NCBI GenBank assembly: GCA_045598705.1
Contig: JAZLMM010000034.1
Span: forward strand, 1-64,000
Length of the DNA: 64,000 nt
Source of the DNA: Scatonaster sp045598705
GTDB lineage: Bacteria; Bacillota; Clostridia; Saccharofermentanales; Saccharofermentanaceae
Reading direction: 5' to 3'
How positions within the stretch are numbered: the first letter of the stretch is position 1; each line of letters begins with the position of its first letter. Of the stretch, positions 8,567 to 17,341 are shown in pieces. The translations under genes and the position numbers were made by a program. The notes beneath the pieces were generated by a model. It ran no database searches. It was not told where the DNA came from and was given only the letters and a program-made list of their open reading frames with translations.

Positions 8567-10447
8567 TTACTTTACCCAAGCAAGAACCTGATCAACTATC
8601 GACTGCTCATCCATATGCTCTTTCTCAAGAAGGATCTTGCGACTACCGGCAATTAGCGGCTGATCGGAGACACCTATATTGGCAACATGTTTGATTTCAG
8701 GAACCGCATTCGCTTCACGCAATTGAGAGATTAGAAAGGCGCCAAATCCAGCATGTGCAATGCCGTCCTCGATCGTGACCACTTCCGTAACATCTTTAAG
8801 AAGTAATTGCCAATCGTTCACATTACAAGGTTTGACAACACGTACATCTATGACACGAGCATGGATACCATGCGCCTCTAAGATATCTGCTGCAAGTATT
8901 GCTTGCTCACACATGATACCCAAAGCACAAATCGCAACATCTTGTCCTTCACGAATGATACGTGGACCAATTCCTTCAGAACTCGGGATCTTCGCCAGAA
9001 GATCACTTTGTGCGCCACGAGGATAACGGACCGCAACAAGTCCTGTCGCTGAGGATACCGCATATTCCAGCATTCGATCCAGTTCAGCATAATTGCAAGG
9101 AGACAGAAGCGTCACATTCGGCATCGATAGCATCATGGAGATATCGTAAATACCTTGATGTGTCATTCCATCTGCGCCAACGATTCCCGCACGATCCAGT
9201 GCCAGAACCATATGAAGATTCTGAAGGCAAACATCGTGTAAGAGCTGGTCATATGCACGCTGAGCGAATGTTGAATAAAGTGTCACCACTGGGACAAATC
9301 CATTCACAGCCATTCCTGCAGCCATCGTCACAGCATGTTCTTCCGCTATGCCGACATCAAAGAAACGAAGTTTCATATGCTGGCGGAACTGATCCAGACC
9401 AGTACTCGTCATCATGGCCGCACAGATTGCCACTACTTTCTCGTACTGTTCACCCACTCGAACCAGAGAATCTGAGAAGGCATTCGTAAATGTCTTCGTA
9501 TGAGAAGGCTGTACCCCCTTCGTGCGGTCAAATGGCGACACACCATGATAGGAAGAAGGATCCTCTTCGGCAAATGGATATCCTTTACCTTTCTTCGTCA
9601 CAATATGGATCAGAACAGGGCCATCAATATTCTTAGCAAGCTGAAGTTTCTTACGAAGAAGTGGTATATCATGACCGTCAAAAGGGCCGAAATAATGGAA
9701 TCCGAGGTCCTCGAAAATCACCGGCGCATTTCTTCTTATCAGAAGACGTACCCAAGTCTTAATCATTCGAATGAATCTTGCTATCGGACGTCCGATCAAA
9801 GGAATCTTCAGAAGAAACCGTTCTACACGATTCTTCGTCTTGATGTATCCAGAAGAGGAACGGAGATTAGCAAGCGCCCGTGAAAGCCCGCCAACGTTCT
9901 TATCAATGGACATCTGATTATCGTTAAGAATGACTGTCAGATTCTCGCTGAAATGGCCCGTATCATTCAATCCTTCGAAGGCCATACCGCCGGTCATTGC
10001 ACCATCACCGATCACTGCTATGACATGTCCATCATCATCACTCAATTTCTTCGCACGAAGAAGACCTAATGCAGCAGACACCGAAGTACTGCTATGCCCG
10101 ACACCAAAAGCATCATACTTGCTCTCACTGATCTTAGGGAAACCGGTGATTCCGCCATACTGACGAAGTGTATGGAACTGATCTTTGCGACCTGTCAGAA
10201 GTTTATATGCATAAGCCTGATGACCTACATCCCAGACAATCTGATCATGAGGCGGGGTAAATTCGGCAAGAAGTGCCAATGTTAGATCCACAACGCCAAG
10301 ACTGGAGGCCAAGTGCCCACCATTCTGGCTGACCCGATCAATAATCACTTCACGCAACTCCTGCGCAAGAGAATACATCTCTTCAGGTGACAGATTATGA
10401 ACCTGATCCGGGTTATTGATTTTATCTAATATCGGCGTAGCTTTCAT
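8567..10447 (-). CDS. dxs: 1-deoxy-D-xylulose-5-phosphate synthase
   Basis: This thiamine-diphosphate enzyme condenses pyruvate and glyceraldehyde 3-phosphate, the first step of the MEP isoprenoid pathway. The thiamine-binding region GDGAMTGGMAFEGLN, the N-terminal GGHLASSLGVVDLT and the transketolase-like central domain are all visible. The 626-residue length is typical. The frame could start at a GTG (10453) overlapping the ispA stop. I prefer the ATG at 10447 because GGTG lies about 10 nt before it. Either way it is coupled to ispA. Confidence 0.95.
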   Translation of the reverse strand: MKATPILDKINNPDQVHNLSPEEMYSLAQELREVIIDRVSQNGGHLASSLGVVDLTLALLAEFTPPHDQIVWDVGHQAYAYKLLTGRKDQFHTLRQYGGITGFPKISESKYDAFGVGHSSTSVSAALGLLRAKKLSDDDGHVIAVIGDGAMTGGMAFEGLNDTGHFSENLTVILNDNQMSIDKNVGGLSRALANLRSSSGYIKTKNRVERFLLKIPLIGRPIARFIRMIKTWVRLLIRRNAPVIFEDLGFHYFGPFDGHDIPLLRKKLQLAKNIDGPVLIHIVTKKGKGYPFAEEDPSSYHGVSPFDRTKGVQPSHTKTFTNAFSDSLVRVGEQYEKVVAICAAMMTSTGLDQFRQHMKLRFFDVGIAEEHAVTMAAGMAVNGFVPVVTLYSTFAQRAYDQLLHDVCLQNLHMVLALDRAGIVGADGMTHQGIYDISMMLSMPNVTLLSPCNYAELDRMLEYAVSSATGLVAVRYPRGAQSDLLAKIPSSEGIGPRIIREGQDVAICALGIMCEQAILAADILEAHGIHARVIDVRVVKPCNVNDWQLLLKDVTEVVTIEDGIAHAGFGAFLISQLREANAVPEIKHVANIGVSDQPLIAGSRKILLEKEHMDEQSIVDQVLAWVK

Positions 10448-10449
10448 GC

Positions 10450-11352
10450 TCACTGCACCCGATTCTGTAACAGATCACTAAATTGACGAAGGTTCGACAC
10501 ATCGTACCCCATCTTCTGTAATTCATCTAATGCTGCAAACACATCTGTATAAGTATCGTCAAGCATCTTCTGTGCACGCTTCTCACCGAACACCGTTACA
10601 AATGTAGACTTCTGATCGCGAGCATCCTTTCCGGTGGACTTGCCGAGGACGGTTGCATCCGCCTGCACATCCAGAAGATCATCCTTGATCTGGAAGCCAA
10701 GTCCGGTACCAGCCGAGAATCGATGGATAAGATCATAAAGTTCTTGTTTCTCACCTTGGGTCGCTGCATAGATATGGTAAGGAATCAGACACGATGCATT
10801 GATCAAGGCACCGGTCTTCTTCTCATGCAACTCGCATAGTCTTCCGGTATCAATCTTGATGCCCTCCGAAGCAAGGTCAATACTCTGACCGCCAATCATT
10901 CCGAGGATACCGGTATTCTCACCGAAGCACATTGCAGCCTTGCATGTCTCTGGATGGTTTGAAACCGCAGTCAGCACACGTTCAAAAGCTCGATTTAGCA
11001 ATGCATCGCCACCAAGGAGGGCGAAATTCTCACCATTCGCAATATGGCAAGTAGGCTTCCCACGTCTCAAACAGTCATCATCCATACAGGGAAGATCGTC
11101 ATGGATCAATGAATACGTATGAATCATTTCTATCGCCGCGGCAAAATCATCGACAATCTTCAGGTCAACTTCCAACATATCTGCAACCATATACATGAGT
11201 ACCGGACGGATACGTTTACCACCGGCCAGCAAGCTATACATGGCTGCTTTTACCGTAGGATCTTCAGCTAGTTCTCCTGGGAACACCTTCAGAAGCAAAC
11301 TTTCGATTCGTTCTTGATATTTCTTCATAAAGAAAGATATTTTCTCACTCAT
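10450..11352 (-). CDS. ispA: polyprenyl (farnesyl/geranylgeranyl) diphosphate synthase
   Basis: This trans-prenyltransferase builds farnesyl or geranylgeranyl diphosphate from IPP and allylic diphosphates. Two aspartate-rich motifs are present: DDLPCMDDDCLRRGKPT and QIKDDLLDV. The 300-residue length fits IspA. The gene lies 11 nt after xseB and touches dxs, so precursor supply and chain elongation are co-transcribed. Exact product length cannot be assigned. Confidence 0.93.
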   Translation of the reverse strand: MSEKISFFMKKYQERIESLLLKVFPGELAEDPTVKAAMYSLLAGGKRIRPVLMYMVADMLEVDLKIVDDFAAAIEMIHTYSLIHDDLPCMDDDCLRRGKPTCHIANGENFALLGGDALLNRAFERVLTAVSNHPETCKAAMCFGENTGILGMIGGQSIDLASEGIKIDTGRLCELHEKKTGALINASCLIPYHIYAATQGEKQELYDLIHRFSAGTGLGFQIKDDLLDVQADATVLGKSTGKDARDQKSTFVTVFGEKRAQKMLDDTYTDVFAALDELQKMGYDVSNLRQFSDLLQNRVQ

Positions 11353-11363
11353 TGGTCAATCCC

Positions 11364-11588
11364 TTATTCTGTAAAAGTCTTCTCACTCTTACCATCTTCT
11401 GCAATCATAGATATCTTCTTCTCAATTGATTCTAGTTTATCCTTGCAGTACTTCGATAATTCCATTCCTCGTGAATAAAGAGAAATGGATTCATCAAGAG
11501 AAGCTTCACCCGTCTCCAATTTTCCGATGATTGCCTCAAGTTCAGCTACAGCCTGTTCATAAGTAAGCTCAGTTATCTTCTCTTCCAT
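11364..11588 (-). CDS. xseB: exodeoxyribonuclease VII small subunit
   Basis: This is the small subunit of exonuclease VII, which degrades single-stranded DNA with XseA. It is a short helical protein with the family pattern TYEQAVAELEAIIGKLETGEASLDESISLY (shortened: LTYEQAVAELEAI then LETGE and LDESI). The frame opens at a GTG (11597). The ATG at 11588 is preceded by AGAGGG at 8 nt and is preferred, giving 74 residues. It begins within a base or two of the xseA stop, so translation is coupled. Confidence 0.93.
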   Translation of the reverse strand: MEEKITELTYEQAVAELEAIIGKLETGEASLDESISLYSRGMELSKYCKDKLESIEKKISMIAEDGKSEKTFTE

Positions 11589-11589
11589 C

Positions 11590-12804
11590 TTATTCACCCT
11601 CTTTGCCTCGAATTGATGTGACGCGTCCAGAGATTACTCCATCTGAAACCGCAACAGCAATTTCATCATCAATATTAACACACTTTATGGAATCTACGGA
11701 ACATCCATTAGAATCAGTAGCACGGGCATAACCACGAAGTAATACAGCCATCGGATCAAGTGCCGTTAATCGTGCCAAATCTGTGGCAAAAGCACTTTGC
11801 CTGTTCTGCAGTTCATCTCTCATACGCTCCGAAAGACGTTCGGACAGTATATCGCAACGCTGCATCTCCTTCTCCAGAAGGAATTGTGGCGTGACCATCG
11901 CACGATGCTTCGATAACGACTCTAATTTATGCTTCTTCATCTTAAGGAAATGTGTGGCAGATGTCGATAGATCCCTTCTCAATTTCTCTAATCGAGCAAT
12001 AACTTCGGATTGATTGGGCATCACAAGTTCCGCCGCTGCGGAAGGAGTTGGCGCACGAAGATCTGCGCAGAAATCACAGATAGTAAAATCCGTCTCATGT
12101 CCCACTGCAGAAATGACAGGTTTCTTGGCAGCATAGATCGTACGACCTAATTGTTCATCGTTAAAGCACCAGAGATCCTCCATAGAACCTCCACCACGTG
12201 CAATAATGATTACATCTACATCATCTCGCGCATCTAGAAGTTTAACCCCACAGATTAATTCAGCAGCCGCATCTTTGCCCTGCACAGAAGACGGTGCAAT
12301 CAACAAGTTGAAATTGGGATACCGTCGAGAAAGCACATTGATAATATCCTGAATTACGGCCCCTTTGGGCGAAGTCACCACGCCAATTCGCTTCGGCAAG
12401 TATGGAATCGGTTTCTTATGAGTTTCATCGAACAATCCTTCTTCCGCCATTTTCTGCTTGCGTTTCTCGAATTCTTTGTACAATTCTCCGAGTCCATCTT
12501 CCTGCATAAACGAGATATAAAACTGAAATTTTCCATCCGTTTTATAAATGGAAGCATGACCGAAAGCCATGACTTTCATGCCATTTTCCGGCACGAAATC
12601 AATATGCATCGCATTCCCTCTGAACATGACACATGAGACGGATGCTTGCTCATCTTTTAACTGAAAATAGGAATGGCCGGAAGGATATCGCTTGAAGCCA
12701 GAGATCTCGCCTTTGACACAAAGTTGAGAAAGCACACTGTCTTGACTTAACAATGTGCTCGCATACTCATTTAACTGTGAAACTGTGAAAGCTGTAACAC
12801 TCAT
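11590..12804 (-). CDS. xseA: exodeoxyribonuclease VII large subunit
   Basis: This is the catalytic subunit of exonuclease VII. It has an N-terminal OB-fold (CVKGEISGFKRYPSGHSYFQLKD), a central nuclease domain (RIGVVTSPKGAVIQDI, IIIARGGGSMEDLWCFND, AVGHETDFTICD) and a C-terminal coiled-coil region. The 404-residue length is normal. Its ATG overlaps the nusB TAA by one base (TAATG), a classic coupling signal. Confidence 0.95.
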   Translation of the reverse strand: MSVTAFTVSQLNEYASTLLSQDSVLSQLCVKGEISGFKRYPSGHSYFQLKDEQASVSCVMFRGNAMHIDFVPENGMKVMAFGHASIYKTDGKFQFYISFMQEDGLGELYKEFEKRKQKMAEEGLFDETHKKPIPYLPKRIGVVTSPKGAVIQDIINVLSRRYPNFNLLIAPSSVQGKDAAAELICGVKLLDARDDVDVIIIARGGGSMEDLWCFNDEQLGRTIYAAKKPVISAVGHETDFTICDFCADLRAPTPSAAAELVMPNQSEVIARLEKLRRDLSTSATHFLKMKKHKLESLSKHRAMVTPQFLLEKEMQRCDILSERLSERMRDELQNRQSAFATDLARLTALDPMAVLLRGYARATDSNGCSVDSIKCVNIDDEIAVAVSDGVISGRVTSIRGKEGE

Positions 12805-13208
12805 TACTGTTCGATTTCTTGACTGACTTTACCCAGCACGGCATTGATATAGCCTTTCGACTCTTCCGAACTGTATCGTTTGGTAAGGACCACTGCCTCG
12901 TTAATGGAGACACTTATCGGAACATCTTCAATGTGGATCATCTCATAGACTGCCATACGAAGAATGACAACATCTACACGTGGCAGACGGCTCTGCTTCC
13001 AGTCTTTCAAGTACTTGGAATAAGAAGCATCCAATTCATCCTGCTTGGCCACTACACCAGCAGTGATTTCATTAAAATAAGGAAGATCCTCTTCTTCCAT
13101 TGGATGAAGATCGAGATACATCTTCTTCTGATCTTCTAAAGGTTCATCACGGAAACCAAGCTGATACAATAACTCGAAAGCCGCTACACGTGCTTCTCTT
13201 CTACTCAT
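12804..13208 (-). CDS. nusB: transcription antitermination factor NusB
   Basis: NusB binds boxA RNA with NusE and supports antitermination of rRNA operons. The start MSRREARVAAFELLYQ and the C-terminal PISVSINEAVVLTKRYSSEE plus YINAVLGKV are characteristic. It has 134 residues and overlaps DUF2273 upstream by ATGA. Confidence 0.94.
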   Translation of the reverse strand: MSRREARVAAFELLYQLGFRDEPLEDQKKMYLDLHPMEEEDLPYFNEITAGVVAKQDELDASYSKYLKDWKQSRLPRVDVVILRMAVYEMIHIEDVPISVSINEAVVLTKRYSSEESKGYINAVLGKVSQEIEQ

Positions 13209-13441
13209 CTAAACCTCCCAGGAGGAAGGATCTTATCCATCCACTCCTTAATCTTATCCTTATCCGAGAAAGCCAGGGCACCCACCACATAGCCCACAAC
13301 GGTTAGGATAATAATAAACAATGTCTTAAAAAAACCAAAAATCACCAAAAACAGTGCAAAGACAAAAGCAATCGCAGCTCCAATCTTACCGGAACTCTTA
13401 TCTTTCAGCATATCAAAGATTTTGACGATCAGGGTTCTCAT
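13205..13441 (-). CDS. DUF2273 small membrane protein
   Basis: This 78-residue protein has two closely spaced hydrophobic helices (about residues 18-58) and a short charged tail (DKDKIKEWMDKILPPGRF). This is the DUF2273 pattern, a family usually encoded beside Asp23 and AmaP. It sits 3 nt after amaP and overlaps nusB by 4 nt. It probably forms part of the membrane-anchored Asp23 envelope-stress complex; its exact role is not known. Confidence 0.85.
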   Translation of the reverse strand: MRTLIVKIFDMLKDKSSGKIGAAIAFVFALFLVIFGFFKTLFIIILTVVGYVVGALAFSDKDKIKEWMDKILPPGRFR

Positions 13442-13444
13442 TCC

Positions 13445-13996
13445 TTAACGTTCCACCTTTGCAACGACAGGCTCAACGCGACTTACCTTCACAGAAACAT
13501 TCTCAACAGTAATACCGGTATAACGCTCAATATCTTTCTTAATACGTTCCTGCACCTTACCCATTGTTGAAGGGACTTCGACATTGGAATATAGTACTGC
13601 ATTCAGATATACACGGATTGCGTTGTTCTTGGCGGACGAAACTCGTGCATGAGCTGTCTTAATACCTACCTGTGCACTCTTGGCTGAATTCAGTGCAATA
13701 CTCTCAATTGCATCTACGCCAATTTCAACATAACCGATTTCTGTCTGACGGATACGTGTCTTACTTAAACGACCATTCAACAAGCAGTAAGTAACTGTCA
13801 CAACACAAGAAATTAGAATAATCAACAGAACGCCAAGGTAGATGTATTTCTTATATGGATCAGTAACGATGTTCGCCAAAGGAGATAATAAATCTGCGAA
13901 AATACCGTCATCGGCAAATGCATAGAGTAGTAGCAATGAAAGAATCGCAAGAATCGTTGAATATACGATTAACACAATACGAACAAGACGGTTCAT
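13445..13996 (-). CDS. amaP: alkaline shock response membrane anchor protein AmaP
   Basis: AmaP anchors Asp23 at the membrane. Two transmembrane helices are seen (starting at RIVLIVYSTILAILSLLLL and YIYLGVLLIILISCVV), followed by an Asp23-like C-terminal beta domain. The frame extends to 14107, but GAGGAG about 10 nt before the ATG at 13996 sets the start, giving 183 residues and an ATGA overlap with the asp23 gene. Confidence 0.88.
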   Translation of the reverse strand: MNRLVRIVLIVYSTILAILSLLLLYAFADDGIFADLLSPLANIVTDPYKKYIYLGVLLIILISCVVTVTYCLLNGRLSKTRIRQTEIGYVEIGVDAIESIALNSAKSAQVGIKTAHARVSSAKNNAIRVYLNAVLYSNVEVPSTMGKVQERIKKDIERYTGITVENVSVKVSRVEPVVAKVER

Positions 13997-14373
13997 GAGT
14001 TCTTCTCCTCTCTTAACACCACGCCACATACATGAACGTTCACAGATTCTACAACAAGTCCCGTAAAATTCTCGACGTCCTCTTTGACGCGTTCCTGGAT
14101 GGACCAAGCCACTTCAGGAATAATATTACCATAATAGACGATCGGATAGACAGTCACCGACACAAATCCTTCTTCATTTTCGGAAAACTCAACACGAACT
14201 CCTTTGCCCTCATGTACAAATCCTAAGGACTCTTTCAGCGCAACTGGTACGGAAGGCGTAAGACGAGCAACGCCCTCTGCACGCAAGGCAGCTTCTGCTG
14301 CATACTGAGCAACAAAGCCTTGCGACATCGAGCGTTCGCCTTTAATCGATTCCGATACGAGATTCTCACCCAT
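13993..14373 (-). CDS. Asp23/Gls24 family envelope stress protein
   Basis: This 126-residue Asp23/Gls24-family protein has the VAQYAAEAALRAEGVARL N-terminal helix and the repeated beta pattern VSVTVYPIVYYG. In Staphylococcus the homologue is membrane-tethered by AmaP and linked to cell-wall stress. Here asp23-amaP-DUF2273 form one block between efp and nusB. Confidence 0.9.
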   Translation of the reverse strand: MGENLVSESIKGERSMSQGFVAQYAAEAALRAEGVARLTPSVPVALKESLGFVHEGKGVRVEFSENEEGFVSVTVYPIVYYGNIIPEVAWSIQERVKEDVENFTGLVVESVNVHVCGVVLREEKNS

Positions 14374-14414
14374 GTTGGAAATTCCCTTCTCGAATGAAGA
14401 ATCAGAACGTGAAA

Positions 14415-14972
14415 TTATGCACGTTCGAGATATTCACCCGTACGAGTATCTACACGGATGATTTCATTCTGGTTAACAAACAGAGGAACCTTAACGGTAG
14501 CACCTGTCTCCAATGTAGCAATCTTGGTAGCATTGTTGGTCGTATCACCACGAACACCAGGCTCGCACTCAGTGATCTCAAGTTCAACAACGATTGGAAG
14601 CTCAACACCGAAGATCTCACCCTTGTAGGAAAGAACCTTACAGATCATCTCTTCCTTCAGGAAGCGGATATTCTCACCGATATTCTCCTTAGAAATTGGA
14701 CGCTGCTCGTAGCTCTCCTGATCCATGAAGTAGTAGAGATCACCATCAGCATAGATATACTGCATATCATTTCTCTCCAGCTGAGCCTGCTCGAACTTCT
14801 CGTTCGGGTTGAAGGAACGCTCAACCACAGAACCTGTCTTCACATTCTTATACTTTGTACGTACGAAAGCAGCACCCTTACCAGGCTTTACATGCTGAAA
14901 CTCAACAACCTGATAGACCTGATTGTCCATCTCGAAGCACATACCGTTTCTAAAATCACCAGCGCTAATCAT
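14415..14972 (-). CDS. efp: translation elongation factor P
   Basis: EF-P relieves ribosome stalling at polyproline stretches. The start MISAGDFRNG and the KOW-like HVKPGKGAAFVRTK loop are typical, with the conserved Lys at the tip. The C-terminal signature is present (near TTNNATKIATLETGATVKVP). GGAGGAA lies 7 nt before the ATG at 14972, giving 185 residues and excluding the longer open frame to 15005. It lies 145 nt downstream of yqeG and so may have its own promoter. Substrates in this window would include the proline-rich FHA protein. Confidence 0.95.
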   Translation of the reverse strand: MISAGDFRNGMCFEMDNQVYQVVEFQHVKPGKGAAFVRTKYKNVKTGSVVERSFNPNEKFEQAQLERNDMQYIYADGDLYYFMDQESYEQRPISKENIGENIRFLKEEMICKVLSYKGEIFGVELPIVVELEITECEPGVRGDTTNNATKIATLETGATVKVPLFVNQNEIIRVDTRTGEYLERA

Positions 14973-15117
14973 AAAATTCCTCCGAAATATACATAAATTA
15001 ATCAATTACACAATTACGCTATAATAGTTTACATAATGATTCTGCATTCCGCAAGTAATCAATCTATCAAATCGTCAACTTTTTCAAAACAAATGAACTA
15101 ATCAAGTGCTTTTCCCA

Positions 15118-15609
15118 CTAAAATCGACAAATCTTCCTAACGATCCACTCTGGGAAGCGTTTCAAGACCACATAGAATACTTCTTTCTTGCTATAGCGAT
15201 CCACTAGAATTGTAAACACACCTGCTCGATTCCCAGCAATGACATCAGTAAAAATCTGATCACCGATCATAATTGTCTGAGAGACATCTGCGCCAATCAT
15301 TTGCATGCCGGAAATCACACCGGTTGGACGTGGCTTATGTGCATAGGTCACGCAAGGGATACCAAGTTTGTCAGCAATACCCTTAGAGCGGTCTGATTTT
15401 GCATTGGAAACAAGACAAAGGGAGAATCCATTCTGCTTCATCTTATCTATCATTTCAAATGAGTAATCAATGGGTTCTGTCAGATGGTCAGGTGCTAAAG
15501 TATTATCGAAATCAAGCATGGCATATCGATACCCCTTCCTCGCAAGGTCTGAGAAATCAATATCTTTCACCATATGCGCACACATTTTCGGTCGCAGGAT
15601 ATTGCCCAT
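15118..15609 (-). CDS. YqeG family HAD IIIA-type phosphatase
   Basis: This is a HAD-superfamily phosphatase of the YqeG type. The nucleophile motif is YAMLDFDNTLAPDH; a Ser/Thr motif (CLVSNAKSD) and the late acidic motif (IMIGDQIFTDVIAGN) follow. The GAAGGAG site at 8 nt sets the ATG at 15609, giving 163 residues; the frame extends to a TTG at 15630. The natural substrate is unknown. Homologues in other organisms include a mitochondrial phosphatidylglycerophosphate phosphatase, so a lipid substrate is possible. Confidence 0.88.
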   Translation of the reverse strand: MGNILRPKMCAHMVKDIDFSDLARKGYRYAMLDFDNTLAPDHLTEPIDYSFEMIDKMKQNGFSLCLVSNAKSDRSKGIADKLGIPCVTYAHKPRPTGVISGMQMIGADVSQTIMIGDQIFTDVIAGNRAGVFTILVDRYSKKEVFYVVLKRFPEWIVRKICRF

Positions 15610-15706
15610 GCCATCTGCTCCTTCACTCAATCAAACTAAAACTCATCTAAAAACTAGAAGTAGGATACCAATCCTAATAAAAAACCGCAAGTATTTACGC
15701 TTTCTC

Positions 15707-15736
15707 TTGCGAAATGCAGTTTCATGACTATATAAT
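15707..15736 (+). promoter_or_regulatory. promoter of the aspartate kinase gene
   Basis: TTGCGA (15707-15712) and a perfect TATAAT (15731-15736) are separated by 18 nt. The predicted transcript start near 15743 gives a leader of about 42 nt. Confidence 0.65.
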
Positions 15737-15752
15737 ACATGAAGATATGTAT

Positions 15753-15784
15753 AGGAGGATCAGGATATCTCCTGAAGTTATAAT
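15753..15784 (+). promoter_or_regulatory. leader with SD, hairpin and displaced start codon
   Basis: The only strong Shine-Dalgarno, AGGAGGA (15753-15759), ends 25 nt before the ATG at 15785, too far for normal initiation. Directly after it lies a hairpin TCAGGA-TATC-TCCTGA (15760-15775, 6-bp stem). If folded, the hairpin would reduce the effective spacing to 9 nt. The CTCCT of the 3' arm can alternatively pair with the AGGAG of the SD, which would mask it. The two structures exclude each other. Confidence 0.55.
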
Positions 15785-17134
15785 ATGAAAGTTACTAAAT
15801 TTGGTGGTTCTTCTTTGGCAGATGCAACACAGATCAAGAAGGTCTGTGACATCCTATTAAGTGACGAGGACAGACGCATAATCGTGGTATCCGCACCAGG
15901 CAAGCGTTTCTCTTCTGACATTAAAGTTACCGATCTTCTCATTGCATTGGCCAATGCCAAGATTTCCGGTCAGTCCGGCGATAATGAGTTAGAGGCAGTA
16001 TTCAATCGTTTTGCTTCGATTTGTGCAGAGCTTGATATTCCGGAGTGTATGGAATCCATCAAAGCCAATATCACAGAATCTGTGAATAAGCCGATCACCG
16101 ATGCAGGACGCTACATGGATGCGACGAAGGCACTGGGCGAAGACAGTTGTGCTCGACTCGTGGCTACTTATCTCAACAAAATTGGTCACAAAGCTACATA
16201 CTGCAATCCGAAGGTTGCCGGCCTTTATCTTGAGACCGAGCTTGGCGGACACGTTAAGATTCTGCCAGAGTCCTATGACAATCTTTCCGACTTAACAAAT
16301 CTTCGTGAGATCTGTGTATTTCCTGGTTTCTATGGTTATTCGAAAGACGGAGAGATCATCACCTTCTCACGTGGTGGATCAGACATCACCGGTGCAATCC
16401 TCGCAGCGGCCGTACATGCAACCGTCTATGAAAACTGGACCGATGTAGATAACGTATATGCAGTAAACCCGAATCTCGTGCAGAATCCTTTCCCAGTCAC
16501 TGAGATCACATACGATGAGATGAGAGAACTTGCATATGCAGGTTTCTCAGTTCTTCATGAAGAAGCGCTCTACCCTGCATTTGTACGTGGCATTCCTGTA
16601 AATATCCGTAATACGAACAACCCGAGTAGCAAGGGCACCATGATCGTATCAAAGCGTACTCACTATGATTCACTAGTAACGGGCATTGCCGGCGAGAAGG
16701 GTTTCTGTGCACTGAACATGAGCAAATATCTCATGAATCGAGAAGTTGGCTTCGTCGTGAAGATCCTCTCCATCCTTGCTGACGAGGGACTCTCCATTGA
16801 GCACATGCCTTCCGGTATTGACTCCGTTTCAATTATTCTCCGTTCTGCAGACTTCACGCCTGAGAAAGAGCGTCGTGTGATTGAGCGTATTAGTCTGGAA
16901 TTGAATGTTGACTCTGTTTCCGTTAACCGTGACCTCGCCATCGTTATGATCGTTGGTGAAGCAATGGCCAACACAGTTGGTACTACAGCTCGTGCTGCAA
17001 CAGCACTCAGTAAAGCCGGTATCAACCTCGAACTCATCAACCAAGGCGCTTCTGAGATTTCCGTTATGTTCGGTGTTCGTGAGGAATACTGCTCCTATGC
17101 AGTTCGAACGCTGTACAAGGAATTCTTCAACTGA
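15785..17134 (+). CDS. aspartate kinase, monofunctional
   Basis: The enzyme phosphorylates aspartate in the first step of lysine, threonine and methionine synthesis. The N-terminal VTKFGGSSLADATQI, the TFSRGGSDITGA motif and WTDVDNVYAVNP identify the family. Two C-terminal ACT domains (about residues 305-449) are expected to bind amino-acid effectors. The 449 residues without a homoserine dehydrogenase domain mark a monofunctional enzyme. The start is certain from homology, yet no SD lies at normal distance; see the leader feature. dapA and dapB of the same pathway lie 9 kb away in a different operon. Confidence 0.94.
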   Translation: MKVTKFGGSSLADATQIKKVCDILLSDEDRRIIVVSAPGKRFSSDIKVTDLLIALANAKISGQSGDNELEAVFNRFASICAELDIPECMESIKANITESVNKPITDAGRYMDATKALGEDSCARLVATYLNKIGHKATYCNPKVAGLYLETELGGHVKILPESYDNLSDLTNLREICVFPGFYGYSKDGEIITFSRGGSDITGAILAAAVHATVYENWTDVDNVYAVNPNLVQNPFPVTEITYDEMRELAYAGFSVLHEEALYPAFVRGIPVNIRNTNNPSSKGTMIVSKRTHYDSLVTGIAGEKGFCALNMSKYLMNREVGFVVKILSILADEGLSIEHMPSGIDSVSIILRSADFTPEKERRVIERISLELNVDSVSVNRDLAIVMIVGEAMANTVGTTARAATALSKAGINLELINQGASEISVMFGVREEYCSYAVRTLYKEFFN

Positions 17135-17171
17135 TCGAAGGTTTCTTCGCTCAAATAAGTATTTTTACAAA

Positions 17172-17247
17172 GGAAAAACTCCCTACGACTTCAGATCACC
17201 TTTTGCTTAGCAAATGAATCTCGTAGAACGGGAGTTTTTCCTTTTCT
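17172..17247. terminator. long-stem bidirectional terminator after aspartate kinase
   Basis: GGAAAAACTCCC (17172-17183) pairs perfectly with GGGAGTTTTTCC (17230-17241), and an inner TACGA/TCGTA helix extends the stem. A T-rich tail (CCTTTTCT) follows on the plus strand and the reverse also fits, so it may serve both strands. Confidence 0.75.
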
Positions 17248-17341
17248 AATTTCTTCGGATAAAGCAAGCCTCCGCATCGAAAAGCAGTATAATTCTGCTA
17301 AATCGTGCGAAGGCTTAATGATTCTATAAAGAGTCAATCTA

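Noticed and set aside
14394..14996. 200-residue plus-strand open frame over efp
   Set aside because: EF-P on the other strand is unambiguous, and this frame has no ribosome binding site.
15737..15784. lysine riboswitch before aspartate kinase
   Set aside because: The leader is only about 42 nt, far shorter than the roughly 170-nt lysine aptamer; only one small hairpin is present.
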